From positions 25,714,201 to 25,778,200 of the forward strand of contig JAWZYU010000028.1 in assembly GCA_038380435.1 (NCBI GenBank): a DNA stretch of 64,000 nt, written 5' to 3'. This document shows positions 1-36,281 of this stretch, piece after piece (the stretch's first letter is position 1; every line of letters begins with the position of its first letter). The notes below the pieces were generated by a model, which saw only the letters and a program-made list of their open reading frames with translations, had not been told where the DNA came from and searched no databases. Both the position numbers and the translations under genes were made by a program. The DNA comes from Ryuthela nishihirai. Its lineage: Eukaryota > Arthropoda > Arachnida > Araneae > Heptathelidae.

Positions 1-101
1 GTTTTAAAAAAATCCTGTGTTATTTATTTTTTTGGCAAACCATAGATGATAATGACTTACTGAAGCAATTATGGATGAACCAAATAATAATAATAAACAG
101 T

Positions 102-635
102 TTAACCCTTTCAGGACCATAAGGTTTCTAAGAGTAAATATTAGTTTGTAACTGTTTATTTTAGTTTGTTTAGACATAAAAATAAATAAAAATCATAAGA
201 AAAATACATAACAATGTGTAGTTTTTTTGGAATTTTATGGGAAATATTTTTCCCAATGTATAAAGGTAACACAAATTATAGTTAGGCTTATTATGCAATG
301 TCTTTTATTTATTGGTTTATTAGAACAAAATGTTGACTAAAATAATACAAAATTATGAAATAAAATTACTATACAAAATGATGTGCTAATTATGATATTC
401 TGCGAAGCAATTTCTTTTGGTAGTGAGGCAAAGATGGACATTGCACATAGTACATATATTATGCGTCCTGACAGTTCTGTTTTTGTTTTCCAAACGCTCC
501 CGTTTACGTAATTGCGTTCGGCATACGTTCTATTTTGACATTCTGTATAAAAAATGCAGATAAGGTTATAATTAAATACAACAATCACCAATTTTAAAAT
601 GGGAAAAATGTTTCCCTTAGTCGTGAAAGGGTTAA
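102..635. mobile_element. Non-autonomous piggyBac-like element
   Basis: Flanked on both sides by TTAA (102-105 and 632-635), the target duplication of piggyBac elements. The ends are inverted: CCCTTTCAGGACC on the left and CCCTTTCACGAC when the right end is read backwards. The inside is AT-rich with no credible transposase; the 105-codon open frame on the minus strand is not like any family I recognise. About 526 bp between the TTAAs. Known: piggyBac elements start CCCTTT-like and target TTAA. Inferred: a MITE moved in trans. Confidence 0.75.
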
Positions 636-2254
636 CATGATCATGTAAGACCATATCTTCACTTTAGAGATCTTTAAAAATTCTTTAAAAATTCATGGGT
701 ATGCCCCCCTCCTGTCTATACATAAAAGTATATTATAAGATTGAAGGAACTTTGAAAGTAAGTTCCCTCTAACAGATATCTTATTATAATAGGACAAGCT
801 TGGTTTCCCTTGTGTGGAATGAAAGTGAAAAAATATGTATTACAAACATTTTAATAAGTCATGGAATGGAATATCATCCAGTCGTGCTTTTGAGTGAGGT
901 ATTGTAAAACAAACTGCAGCAAGAAATAATCACCGATTACACAACATGAGAATGAAGTCATACAAACCACACATACCAGAGCAAGCCCATACCTAGTATA
1001 GTGGTTAGTGTATCTAATTACTAAACTAGCAGGCATGTCCCTGTGTATTGTATGAAAAACAAGGAAAGCCCAATACAGCTTCTTGGACACATCCATCCTT
1101 TGTGTAGAGGACAACTTTCTTCCCTTAATATAAAAACATGCTATATGAAACATGAGCATTGCTCAACAATTCTCAAACACTCTTGGTTCAATGAGAACAA
1201 TGGTCAAGGTTGTGTCTATGCTGTTGAGCCAATTGATGTTAAAAATAAGTCTAAATATATTCATTGTAAAAAATAATAAATGAAATTTGAAAAATTAAAA
1301 ATTATTGATCTGTGTTTTCTATTAGTTGATGAAGTTTGTTAAATAATCCAATAACAAAGCTGGTGTGGCCATTTCACTGAATAAACTATACTGGATATTT
1401 TCTATGTAATGCAGATGTTTCAGAATTAAACACATTCTCAGTTGTTGTCTTGCCAACTTATACATTAACCCTTACAATGTCAGAAGCTGATCAATCAGCA
1501 TTCAAAATACACTACAAATGAACTTGCAATATGTTTTTATGATTACCAATCATTTTTATCCTTTTAATTCTTATACTTTTTGTTTCGAATTAAATGTTTT
1601 TTCTCTTGGTATGAAAACTATTTTATTCATCAGTTACTATATAATAAGGCCCAGTAGCTGAGTAGCTTTTAAAAAATAGACATTGTATGGTTAAATTGTC
1701 AGAAAATAAGTTTCTCTTTGATCTGAGAAAATATGGTTGAGAAAATAAAATGATTTGAGGAAAAATGGTTCAGCAAATAAGCACTTTGTTGCCTTTATAT
1801 TTTGTTATCTTTTCTGTTAAGCTTTTTCATTTCTATTCCCTTATTTTTCAGACATTAGATATGCATTGTGGATTCAAAAAATGATATTCCTTCATTTGTA
1901 TAAAGTAATATCATCCATTCACTTTCGATTCCGGAAATGTCATGACTATTCAATGCCAAAGAAGTGCTAGAAACAGGTGTGCGGTGAACTGTAGGCGTCA
2001 GGTAAATAACACCAATTGCAGTAGCAGTTCCAGCTCTTTAAAATGTCCAATATATGTGCAATTGCTAATATAACATGACTATATTTTTTATTAGTCTTCT
2101 GTATCTTTTTCAGTTTTTAAGTTGTAGCTACATCTTCTCAAATTCTGCACTGAGGAAGTCTTACAATTTGTTGTTTCTGAAGATTGGTTGATAATAATCT
2201 TTTGGTTTTTCCAGTGGAAACCAATTAAAAGTTCATTATTTTGCTGTACAGTTT
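636..2254. other. Unassigned AT-rich intronic DNA
   Basis: Lies within a downstream intron of PSME4 (minus strand). I looked for the next PSME4 exon, expected to continue after the KGFK end of exon 5 with a tryptophan-rich stretch, and did not find one. The short frames at 850-1280 have no recognisable domain. Confidence 0.5.
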
Positions 2255-2624
2255 AACATTACATTTAATATCTTTATACACATATTACAATGTACTGCCA
2301 TACTGCCTCAAATCTAGTTACACATGTAATATAAAGAATATATAATAATAAGTGTGAGTAAGAATATACACTATAGAAAATAAAAAATGCCACACTTGCA
2401 AGAAGTTATATAAATGTGATGAAAATTAGGGAGGTGGTATCATATGGAAAAGCATGGAAATGATTAGATTTGCAAGATAATCGAAATGTTTGGACAGGCA
2501 TGAGCTGACATCACAGGTGAAAAGCAATCAAACACAGATAAAGGCAACCAAAGCTCCCTGGTTGACAAAACATTGTGGAAATTGTTCTAAACTGCTAAAG
2601 ATGCCCTTAAGCAGATGTCAACAG

Positions 2625-3652
2625 CCATTCCAACAGTTAACAGATTTTGAGTGTGGAAGAATCATCAGCCTTAAGAAGCTGGTTTGTCGTACAGAGATGT
2701 AGCAAACAATGGTTGGCCACAATTCCAGCACCATCATACACATATGGTGCCAAAGGATTCAAGAAGGATCCAGCACATGCCGACAAGGATCAGGAAGATG
2801 ACGTATGACCACAGAGTGACAGGACCATCATTTGTGATGCGTGGCATTGCCCGACAGATTCGCAACTGCAAAGGGACTGGAAACAGGAAGCATATCTAAT
2901 ACCTACCCAAACGGATGGTAAACAACAGGCTTTTACAGTTTTCATTGTGAGCCTATCGTCCAACACTGTGTTTGCCCCTCACATCTGCCCATATGCAAGC
3001 ACATGTTCAGTGGTATCACCTCAGACAGAATTGGAATGAACAAGAGTGGAATGCCGTGGTATTCAGTGGTGAATCTTGTTTTTGTCTTGGTCAGCATGCC
3101 AATAGACGTGTTCTCGTCTTCCAGGGGAAAGGAATGCCACCTAGTGCATGTGACATCGTCACACAGCTCCAGCACCAGGTGTCTTGGTGTGGGTGCAATT
3201 AGTCAGACATCTCGATCAGAACTGGTTATCCATCATAATGGGATCTCTAATTGCCCAATGATATGTTACCAATATTTTTCAGCCAGTGGCTGTCCCATTT
3301 GTTCAGCAGCATAACCTTTTACCAGCAAAATAATGCCTGTCCCATACAGCCCGCATTAGTCTGAAGTATCTACATGAACAAAACGTTCAGATCCACCATG
3401 GCCAACATGCTCACCAGGACCTTTCACCTATTGAATACATCTGGGACACGATGGGCCGACAGCTCCAACAACACCCAAGAGGTGCATCAACCATTGTTGC
3501 CGAAATGGAACAGCAATTTTGTGCTATTTGGCATTCTATCCCTCAGGAGGGCATTATTGAGCTATATTATAGCCTTCCCCACCAAGTTCACGAATGCATT
3601 GCTGCGTGGGGTGGTTCAACATCATACTAATTATACCAATTTACTGGGTAGG
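2625..3652 (+). pseudogene. Tc1-like transposase, degenerate
   Basis: Translation in shifting frames gives pieces of an IS630/Tc1 DDE transposase: an N-terminal helix-turn-helix stretch (LTDFECGRIISL, then YRDVANNG), the catalytic-core piece around WNEQEWNAVVFSGESCF (the usual SDES is SGES here), and the C-terminal LSPIEYIWDTMG motif near 3420-3460. Several frameshifts and stops separate them, so no protein can be made. The order fits one ancestral gene on the plus strand inside the 2369-4542 element. Confidence 0.8.
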
Positions 3653-3708
3653 TAAAGTGGAAATTTTCCATATTTTGATAATATAATCAATTGCACATCT
3701 CAGTGTAT

Positions 3709-4470
3709 TAATTAATAGATTCTGAAAAAAAGTCATTGCCGCCACAGCAGGAATCGAACCCGCATCTCTCCAGATTCATGCCAGAGGGCGCTACCATTGA
3801 ACCACGCGTCGGACAATGAAATTTTTCAGAATAAGACCTTATAAATCTTCTTCACTGAGACGTGGCTGAGACAGCGCCATCTATACTCAAGGAGATGCAA
3901 CTTTTTCAGTCGTTGCTATTGATTATCAGATGTTAATGAGAAGGTTGCTAATGCTAAGACTGTCCGTTTCATTGTCTGACGTGTGGTGCAATGGTAGCGC
4001 GCTCTGACATGAATCTGGAGAGATGCGGGTTCGATTCCTGCAGTGGCAGCGACGAATTTTTTTCAGAATCTATTAATTAATGTTTGATGTCTATCTTAAC
4101 AGGGAATACTGTGCATTCACTTTGGATTGATTTTTAATTATATATTAACGTCTTAGCATTAGCAACCTTCTCATTAACATCTGATAATCAATAGCAACGA
4201 CTGAAAAAGTTGCATCTCCTTAAGTATAGATGGAGCTGTCTCAGCCACGTCTCAATGAAGAAGATTTATAAGGTCTTATTCTGAAAAATTTCATTGTCCA
4301 ACGCGTGGTGCAATGGTAGCGTGCTCTGGCATGAATCTGGAGAGATGCGGGTTCGATTCCCGCCGTGGCGGTGATGAATTTTTTTCAGAATCTATTAATT
4401 AATGTTTGATGTCTATCTTAACAGGGAATACTGTGCATTCACTTTGGATTGATTTTTAATCTAAGTGCAT
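3709..4470. repeat. Foldback carrying three tRNA-like (SINE C) units
   Basis: Positions 3709-3960 are an inverted copy of 4148-4400, with arms of about 250 bp that look more than 90 percent identical. Each arm holds a tRNA-like segment: A-box-like TGGTGCAATGGTAGCG, a 5-bp anticodon stem with a 7-base loop, and B box GGTTCGATTCC. A third unit, directly repeated with the right arm, sits at about 3972-4140. Units end in TTTTTTTCAGAATCTATTAA. The position before the anticodon is A rather than the normal U, and pairing of the acceptor stem is poor, so these are SINE heads rather than working tRNA genes. Confidence 0.7.
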
Positions 4471-4878
4471 GCTAACAGTTGCCTCTGTTTCAATAAAATG
4501 GCATTAACCGTTTCAGGTGTTGGAATTTTTTTTCCTGTAGTGTATAACAATAAGAGTGATATAAAAGACTGCACAATGTGGTCTCTTATATCACTTATTG
4601 TCCATTTGTTCCTTTATGTTTATGCTTTCCTGTGAAACGTTATTATTATCACTATTATTTCATGAAGTCTAAATTGGAACAGACATCACATCTTGCTGTG
4701 CTCTGCAATTTCAGTCATTGCTGGTCTTCTTACATTCCTTTGATTTTAATTGGCAAATTACCTGCACCAAGTCTAACATCATTCATGTTGTCCATGTGGC
4801 ACATAAACCTCACATATACTAGCTGTTGGTATACCCAAGTTTTGATGTACTTGTGTTGACATCATCTTGTGGGGTGTA

Positions 4879-6102
4879 CACTGAAGAGCCAAAACATTTT
4901 GACCAGTGCATCTTTATGTAAATTGAAGCAACTGCAGGTAAACGATGGCACATGTGCAGGTAAACGATGGCACATGTGAAGGTCATGAAATGGTATAAAT
5001 AACACCTGATACTGAGCTCTGTTAATCAGTGTTATTCTTGTTCCTCAGATGGGAAAGGCAGCCGACTTAAATGAGTTTCACAAAGGCCATATTGTAATGG
5101 CCAGATGACTGCATCAGAGCATTTCCGAGATGGCAAGGCTTGTGAGGTGCTCATGTGAGGTGCATCATGGTCAGCCATCATTAGTACCTTCAAAGAAGTG
5201 GTCTGAGGAAGAAAAAACCATCATGCCAGCAAGATGTGGGCCAACCATGACTCATTGATGCTAGAGGTGAGGGAAGGCTATCCCATAGGGTAAAGCCAAC
5301 AGAAGGGATGTTGTTGTGCAACTCGCCCGTAATTTGAATGCTGATGACAGGAGTAATGTGTCACAACACACAGTACATTGAACCCTGCTAAAAATGGGGC
5401 TGTGTAGCCACAGGCCACTCCGAGTGCTCATGCTAACCTCAGTTCACCACCGAAAGCGCCTATGGGCATGCAAGCATCAAAACTGGACCTTGAATGATTG
5501 GAAAAAGGTTATCTGGTGTGATGAATCTCGTTTCCTATTGCACCACATGGATGGCCAGGAACATGGACACAGTTTACCTGGTGTTGGCACCGAGATGCTC
5601 CGTGAGATGAAAACAAGCCAGAAGGCAATGTTCTGCTGGGAAACCTGGGTCCAGTCATTCTTGTGTAGGAAACTAAGACGTCTACCACCTACCTAAACAT
5701 CATTGCAGACCAGGTACATCCTTTCATGACAATGGTATATCCCTCTAGTAGTGCCTTCTTTCAGCAGGATAATGCACCGTCACACTGGCCGGATTGTTCG
5801 AGAATGATTTGCAGAACATGACGAAGACTTCTAGGTATTGCCCTGGCCACCAAATTCCCCAGACATCAATCCAATCGAGCACCTGTGGTTATGTTGGAAC
5901 AGCATATCTGATCTGCGGTAGCTGAACTATGTAACTCACAAGAGTTAAAGGATCTGCTGGTAATGTGTTGGTACCAGATACCACAAGATACCTTTAGAAA
6001 TCTTGTAATGTCCATGCCTCACCAGGCAAGTGTTGTTTTGGCAGCATGTGGAGGATCAACATCATATTAGGCATGTGGTCATAATGTTTTGGCTCTTCAG
6101 TG
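4879..6102 (+). mobile_element. Tc1/mariner-like element with intact ends
   Basis: Both ends read CACTGAAGAGCCAAAACATT inwards and are bounded by TA (4877-4878 and 6103-6104). Length is 1224 bp. It interrupts the left arm of the 2255-7160 foldback; the uninterrupted right arm shows a single TA at the equivalent place, so the insertion and duplication are directly readable. Confidence 0.9.
5049..6070 (+). pseudogene. Tc1-like transposase, frameshifted
   Basis: The reading starts MGKAADLNEFHKGHIVMAR at 5049, typical of the N-terminal DNA-binding half of Tc1 transposases. An early TGA follows. Later pieces include HHRKRLWACKHQNWTLNDWKK with the catalytic CDESRF motif (5519-5535), FQQDNAP-like text near 5760, PPNSPDINPIEHLW near 5850-5885, and a C-terminal stop at 6068. 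At least three frame breaks or stops lie between. No working protein is possible from this copy. Confidence 0.88.
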
Positions 6103-7282
6103 TATGTGACTGGTACATTATGTTATCTTATATACCAGAAGCACACTTCCTCACCCTGGTGTTAATTATGCTCAGAGGCATATTTGCATAAGTGGCATAC
6201 AATTGCCTCTACCTCCAAGTAAGATGGCAGTAGGCTGAAACATGAGGAGGAGGGGGTTATAAATATAGTGGAGAGTAGGCAAGGGAAGGCACCAAAAGAA
6301 GCCCAGGTTCCACCCAATGGGGTGGGGGAGGGGGGTTAAACATGTGGGAACTGCTGTTATATGAACTGTTCATCAATTATTAAGCTCCCAGTCTTGATAC
6401 AACCATAAAATGGCACCCGGATATAATAACCAGAGTTCATGAAATAGGTCCAGCCAGGAGGGGGAAGTACAACCTGGAAGCTTAATAATTTAATGGACAG
6501 TTCATATAATAGCAATTCCCACACGTTTGACCCCCACCTCCAATATTACCTCGTCCTGCCTTCCCCCTCCTGGCCAGACCTATTTTATAGCTCATCCCAT
6601 TGTGTGGAAGCTGGGTTTTAATTAGGTGACCCCTGTCCCCCTCCCACTATATAACCCCCCTCCCCCTCAAGTTTTATGCTATTGCCATCTTACTTGAAGT
6701 CAGAGGCAATTGTGTGCCACTATATGCAGATATGTCTCTGAGCATAATTAACATGAGTGAGTAGGTGCTCCCCTGGTATATAATGTAGCAAAATATACCA
6801 GTCACATACATCCTAGAAGATGATGTCAACACAGGTACAATGAATCTCGAGTTGGGAATACCAACAGCTAGTGTGCTACATGGGCAACAATCAATGATGT
6901 TTGACTTAGTGCAGTCAATTCACCAATTAAAATCAAAGTAGTACAAGAAGATCAGCAATGACCAAAACTGCAGAGAGCAGCAAGATGTAGTATTCCAATT
7001 TGGACTTTACGAAATAATAATGAGCATAATAATATTTCACAGAAAAATGTGAACATAAAGGAGCAAAATGGACAATAAGCATGACTATGAGGCAGTATGG
7101 TAGTACATTGTAATATATGTGTGTATTTGTAGCAATAGTCTGTAAAGATATTAAACATAAATAGTACATAAAAGATACCACAAGATACCTTTAGAAATAT
7201 TTTAAAAAATACTTTAAAAAGAGTGAATTTTTTCAGTGGTAAAATATTGCAGAAGACATCCTGTAGACATGGAACATATTAT

Positions 7283-7365
7283 ATAATAAACTGAAAAAAA
7301 TTGTTTTTTCCATGAGTGGGATTCAAACCCACATCTCCAGTAACCAACCAGGTTTTAATTAATAG
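7283..7365 (-). repeat. Degenerate SINE C copy (tRNA-like)
   Basis: Read on the minus strand it holds CTGGAGATGTGGGTTTGAATC, a decayed version of the SINE C anticodon arm and B box, followed by the same TTTTTTTCAG-like tail. Flanked by TTAATTAATAGA as in the 3709 copy. Confidence 0.5.
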
Positions 7366-7889
7366 ACAGATCTGTGAAAAGAAGTAATTGTAGCTTTGAA
7401 AACATTGGGGATTTCCTTGACTTAAATGGAAAGCCAATAAATATTTCCTAAATAAACCATATATTTTTATTAGTTGGGTGATGAAGGTGGGGGTTGAAGA
7501 AAAAGGAGCAATTGGGATAAATAGCCCAATTATCCTCCCTCCTTCCACAAATATGCTAACAAGTTTGCAATTATGCCATAATGCTCAACTATAAAGTTTT
7601 AAAGCATTTTCTGGCCGATTTTGCCTTTTTCTCAATTGCTATGACATAAATATTTTAAAAAATTTGGTGAATAGGATAATTAGGCCATTTCCTTGCTAAA
7701 TAATTGTAATTAATAATTAGGTCATCTCTCTAGCTACAAGACACCTTAAATCTTTCCATTGCATGCATTATGGTATAATTGCAAGCCTTGGTGATTAACA
7801 GTTCTGAAGCGTTTGCAATCATTTTACATGTTCTTGTTTAAAAGATAATTTGATTTGTGCCTTCTGCTTCAGAACTGTCAATACAGTTG

Positions 7890-8140
7890 GTGAATGGCCA
7901 GGATATTCACGGACCTCAGAGAAGGTTGGGAAATGGAACTAACTAGACAGCTGTTTGGAGAGAGAGATGGAAGCCTTCTTTAAGGTCATCCAGCATGTTC
8001 TTTAACATGCATAGGGTATCACTCTTCTGCACAAGTGGTCATGATTTTATGTCCCATTCAATGGACAGTGTCCTCTCCATTGGTGTCCCTTTTCTGACCA
8101 AACAATATGGAGACTCAACAGTGCCCATTCATGGGCATGC
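7890..8140 (-). repeat. SINE A, partial copy
   Basis: Matches the body of the family best seen at 51743-52132: GAAGGTTGGG, GGAAGCCTTC, then CATCCAGCATGTTCTTTAAC and a decayed TCCCATTCAATGGACAG block. The tRNA-like head is missing. The remaining sequence from 7366 to 8935 shows nothing else I can assign. Confidence 0.7.
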
Positions 8141-8935
8141 AACAATTTGCAGCATGCTCCCTTTTGAACAAATTCTAGAAAAAGCACTTATTTTGTGGGG
8201 AGAAAAAAGTTGATTTTAGCTATATAAAATTTATTCCTAAATTTAGCTTATTAAACAGATATTAAATAACACATGTAAACATTTAAACTAGCAAAACCTT
8301 TAAAATATCTCATCTAAAAGCATCTCTCATAATATCAGCAAAGTTGCACTTAACTGCTACTTTATCGTTTGAGTCTGTGTTGGATAATCTGTGTGATCAA
8401 AACCTGGTTATATGTTTTGGCACAATTATTAAAATTGAGTGTTGTTTCTACCATTACATTTTTTGATAAAAGGAAAGCTTGGGGTTAACCAAAATGGAGT
8501 GGACTGGTTTGAATTTCTCAAAATCGCTACATACTTAACATTAATGGTTAAAAGTTATTCAAAATAACTTACCACCAATAAATTTAAAAGAAGGAATGCA
8601 TCAATTAATTTCTTTCTGATTTAGTGTGATAGTCATTACTTAGTTTGTTGGGTAAAGAACATAAGTGTTTCTGTGAAAATTGAAGTCATTCTAATTAAGC
8701 ATGAGCTTTGTTAAAATGAAAGCTTCAAAAACTAAGAATTCATATTGGACATTAAAATAATTAACTTAATTTGAAAAATATGTAAGAGTTAATAAAAGTA
8801 TAACTCATAAAATATGTTAATAAATGTTTTAAATAATATGTTGTCATAAATAATGTTTTTCATTTTCATTGTACATTAAATTCATAGTATGTACACTTTA
8901 TTTGTACAACTAAGATTATATTTAATTTTCTCTCG

Positions 8936-9140
8936 CTATAAAGCTGAGTGGTTAGCATGCTTGGCTACTGATCAGAGCAATCTGGATTCGAACTCTGGGT
9001 AAGGCATGGATGTTTATGTTGTTTTTCTGCTGAGGTCCCATCATTCTCGCATACTTACTACTATGGCATATAAGCTGACAGACTCCTGTCAGACCTCTGT
9101 GGCAAGCAGCTGCTTGAAGGAGAATTTTTTTATTTTTTTT
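8936..9140 (+). repeat. SINE B copy
   Basis: tRNA-like head with A box GCTGAGTGGTTAGCATGC and a decayed B box (GATTCGAAC), then the family body: TCTGCTGAGGTCCCATCATT, CTACTATGGCATATAA, CTGTCAGACCTCTGTGGCAA, GCAGCTGCTTGA and a T-rich tail. Confidence 0.8.
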
Positions 9141-9289
9141 TATATATAGTTACATATGTCTGATAAATTGTATTCAAGCAACTCTGGTGGGTATGAAATG
9201 ATTTATAAGTTTGGTTATCTGAGCAAGACAATATTGTTTTTTGGTTTAGAAACTTTTGATGTGGTACCTCGTACCATGGGTACCTCAAA

Positions 9290-9620
9290 ATATGTGCACT
9301 TCTTTCCACATCTAAAAAGGGGAAGAAAAATTTAAATGAGGGGGGGGGAAACTGATCACAATGAGTTTTATGTCAAATGAAAGCTTCTGATGTAGGAAGT
9401 GACTCTACTATGTATTTTAGAGAGTTTCAGACCTTCCCTAGAAAAGGTGGAGAAAATATTTACTGGAATGGGAAAGAAAAGAGGAGGTGATGGTAGTGGT
9501 GATGATGAGATTTACATCAAATGGAAGCTTGAGACATGGGGAGTGCCATCTATAGTATATTTTAGAGAGTTTCAGACCTCCTCAATGCTGGGTAAATCTC
9601 CTAGTACTATATATACAAAT
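9290..9620. repeat. Dispersed repeat with TCAAATGAAAGCTT motif, duplicated internally
   Basis: Two related blocks of about 140 bp: one holds TGTCAAATGAAAGCTTCTGA, the other CATCAAATGGAAGCTTGAGA. Both are followed by a variant of TATTTTAGAGAGTTTCAGAC. G-rich runs precede them. The same core motif recurs at 20500-20720, 33505-33530 and 43430-43460. No coding content recognised. Confidence 0.6.
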
Positions 9621-9787
9621 TACTAGAATTTGTTTGTTTAAAAGTTGAAAAAGTATACACTGTCAGGTTGTGCACATTATTCTTCAGTTACAACGGTACA
9701 AATGTATCTTACATGCACATAACATGATTTTCTTAAAAATTTAAACACATGAATGTTATTTATCAAATGACTAATAAAACAACTTAC

Positions 9788-35158
<25,371 letters not shown>

Positions 35159-35430
35159 CTTCCAAAAAACAGTAAACACTAAAGTTAAATTTGCTACGGA
35201 AAACAGACAACAACGTTTGCAACAGGAAGCTGATGAAAACTATGGTGATTCAGAAGCCACTGGAAGCCGCCACATTGGTTTTAGCGTTACTATGCAGAAT
35301 TGATGTCAGGTAACAAAACATAACCAGCTGGTCAATTGACATAAAAGATGCTGTGTCACGAGAAATTGAAAGACAACTAGTAGCGCTCGTGGTAGGTGTT
35401 GCAAAAATTCACATATAAATAGTAAAATTT
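35159..35430 (-). promoter_or_regulatory. Probable PSME4 5'UTR and promoter
   Basis: Immediately upstream of the PSME4 start, free of transposons and richer in CpG than the introns. On the minus strand, at 35279-35261, is ACCAATGTGGCGGCTTCCA, combining a CCAAT box with a near match to the YY1-type ATGGCGGC element often found at starts of housekeeping genes. No TATA box seen. The start of transcription is inferred, not shown. Confidence 0.45.
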
Positions 35431-35675
35431 TTCAAATGTCAATATCCAGGATGGGAAATAAGTGAAAAATAATAGATTTAATACCATTTCACCGGACAAC
35501 TGTGACAGGAAAAAAACAGTATTTTTCCTTCACAAATGATAAATCGGTCACATCAAGAACACTAAGGTTCCGCTCAAATCTAGGGACAATATTTTTAATT
35601 TATAATTATACATAAAGGGAGGAACAACCTACGATCATAGATAGAACAGATTGCATATTGCAAACTTCGTTGAAG

Positions 35676-35888
35676 CTTACCCATGGCCGAGTGGTTAGCA
35701 CGCTTGGCTACTGATCTAAGGGACCTGGGTTCGAGCCCCGGGTTAAGGCATGGATGTGTGTGTGTCGTTTTTCTGCTGAGGTCCTGCCATCCTCACAGAC
35801 CTTCTACTATGGCATATAAACTGACAGGCTCCTGTCAGACCTCTGTGGCAAGCAGCTGCTTGAGGGGGTATTTATTTTATTTTATTTA
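35676..35888 (+). repeat. SINE B copy, full length and young
   Basis: Head CCATGGCCGAGTGGTTAGCA with A box TGGCCGAGTGG, B box GGTTCGAGCCC, body and GCAGCTGCTTGAGGGGGTAT, then a TTTATTTTATTTTA tail. It lies 520 bp upstream of the PSME4 start codon. Confidence 0.92.
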
Positions 35889-36281
35889 CATGTTTAGCAA
35901 CTGATGGGAGGCAAAAAGAGAGTTTATCGCAGTTCTATCCTACATTGATATGTTCGAAGATCGAAATTGTGTTCAACTTAAGTTAACTCGCATATTTATT
36001 CGTTACGAAAATTGTTTGTACTTAAATTATTATGGCAATAGTATCCCATTTACTGCACAAGTTGATTTCAGGAAATCCAACTCTGAGTGATTTCAAACGT
36101 ATTAGGTAAATTGCTAGCATTTTAACCTTTATTTCATCCTGAATTATTTAATTATCCTACTTGTTCTATTAGTTCTTAATTTATGGCGCATAGTTTGTTT
36201 ATGATATTAATTAACGTTTCATTAATTGGAAGCCGCCACATTGGTAAATTAAAATATAATTTAAATTTAGTAAAATAGAAA

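Larger units (their letters stand above)
2369..4542 (+). mobile_element. Tc1/mariner-like element, interrupted by a tRNA-like foldback
   Basis: Left end starts CACTATAGAAAATAAAAAA after TA (2367-2368). The right end read backwards starts CACTACAGGAAAAAAAAT and is followed by TA (4543-4544). Between the transposase relic and the right end lies foreign DNA, about 3700-4470, carrying the inverted tRNA-like repeat. Without it the element would be near the 1.3 kb usual for Tc1. Length and ends are read from sequence; family assignment rests on the transposase relic. Confidence 0.7.
2255..7160. repeat. Large foldback (inverted repeat) interrupted by two Tc1 elements
   Basis: The right arm, about 6480-7155, read backwards matches the left side in pieces: about 2258-2330, 4600-4876 and 6105-6400. 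The left-arm gaps are filled by Tc1 elements at 2369-4542 and 4879-6102. A short extra stretch beside the first Tc1 also separates the arm pieces. Shared landmarks include the segment reading TGTTGACATCATCTT in both arms and a run ending in paired C-rich and G-rich tracts near the centre (6300-6360 and 6530-6660). The uninterrupted right arm shows that the second Tc1 sits at a TA. No transposase was seen, so class is unknown: a foldback transposon or an inverted duplication. Confidence 0.65.

Noticed and set aside
337..654. 105-codon frame at the left end as a gene
   Set aside because: It lies in and across the right end of the TTAA-flanked element and has no domain.
3745..4372. tRNA-like sequences as functional tRNA genes
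   Set aside because: They have A and B boxes, but the acceptor stem pairs poorly, the base before the anticodon is A instead of U, and they occur as repeats with SINE-type tails.
1..9787. Further PSME4 exons
   Set aside because: I searched the minus strand for the segment that should follow KGFK and found no matching frame with splice sites. The next exon is probably outside the window.
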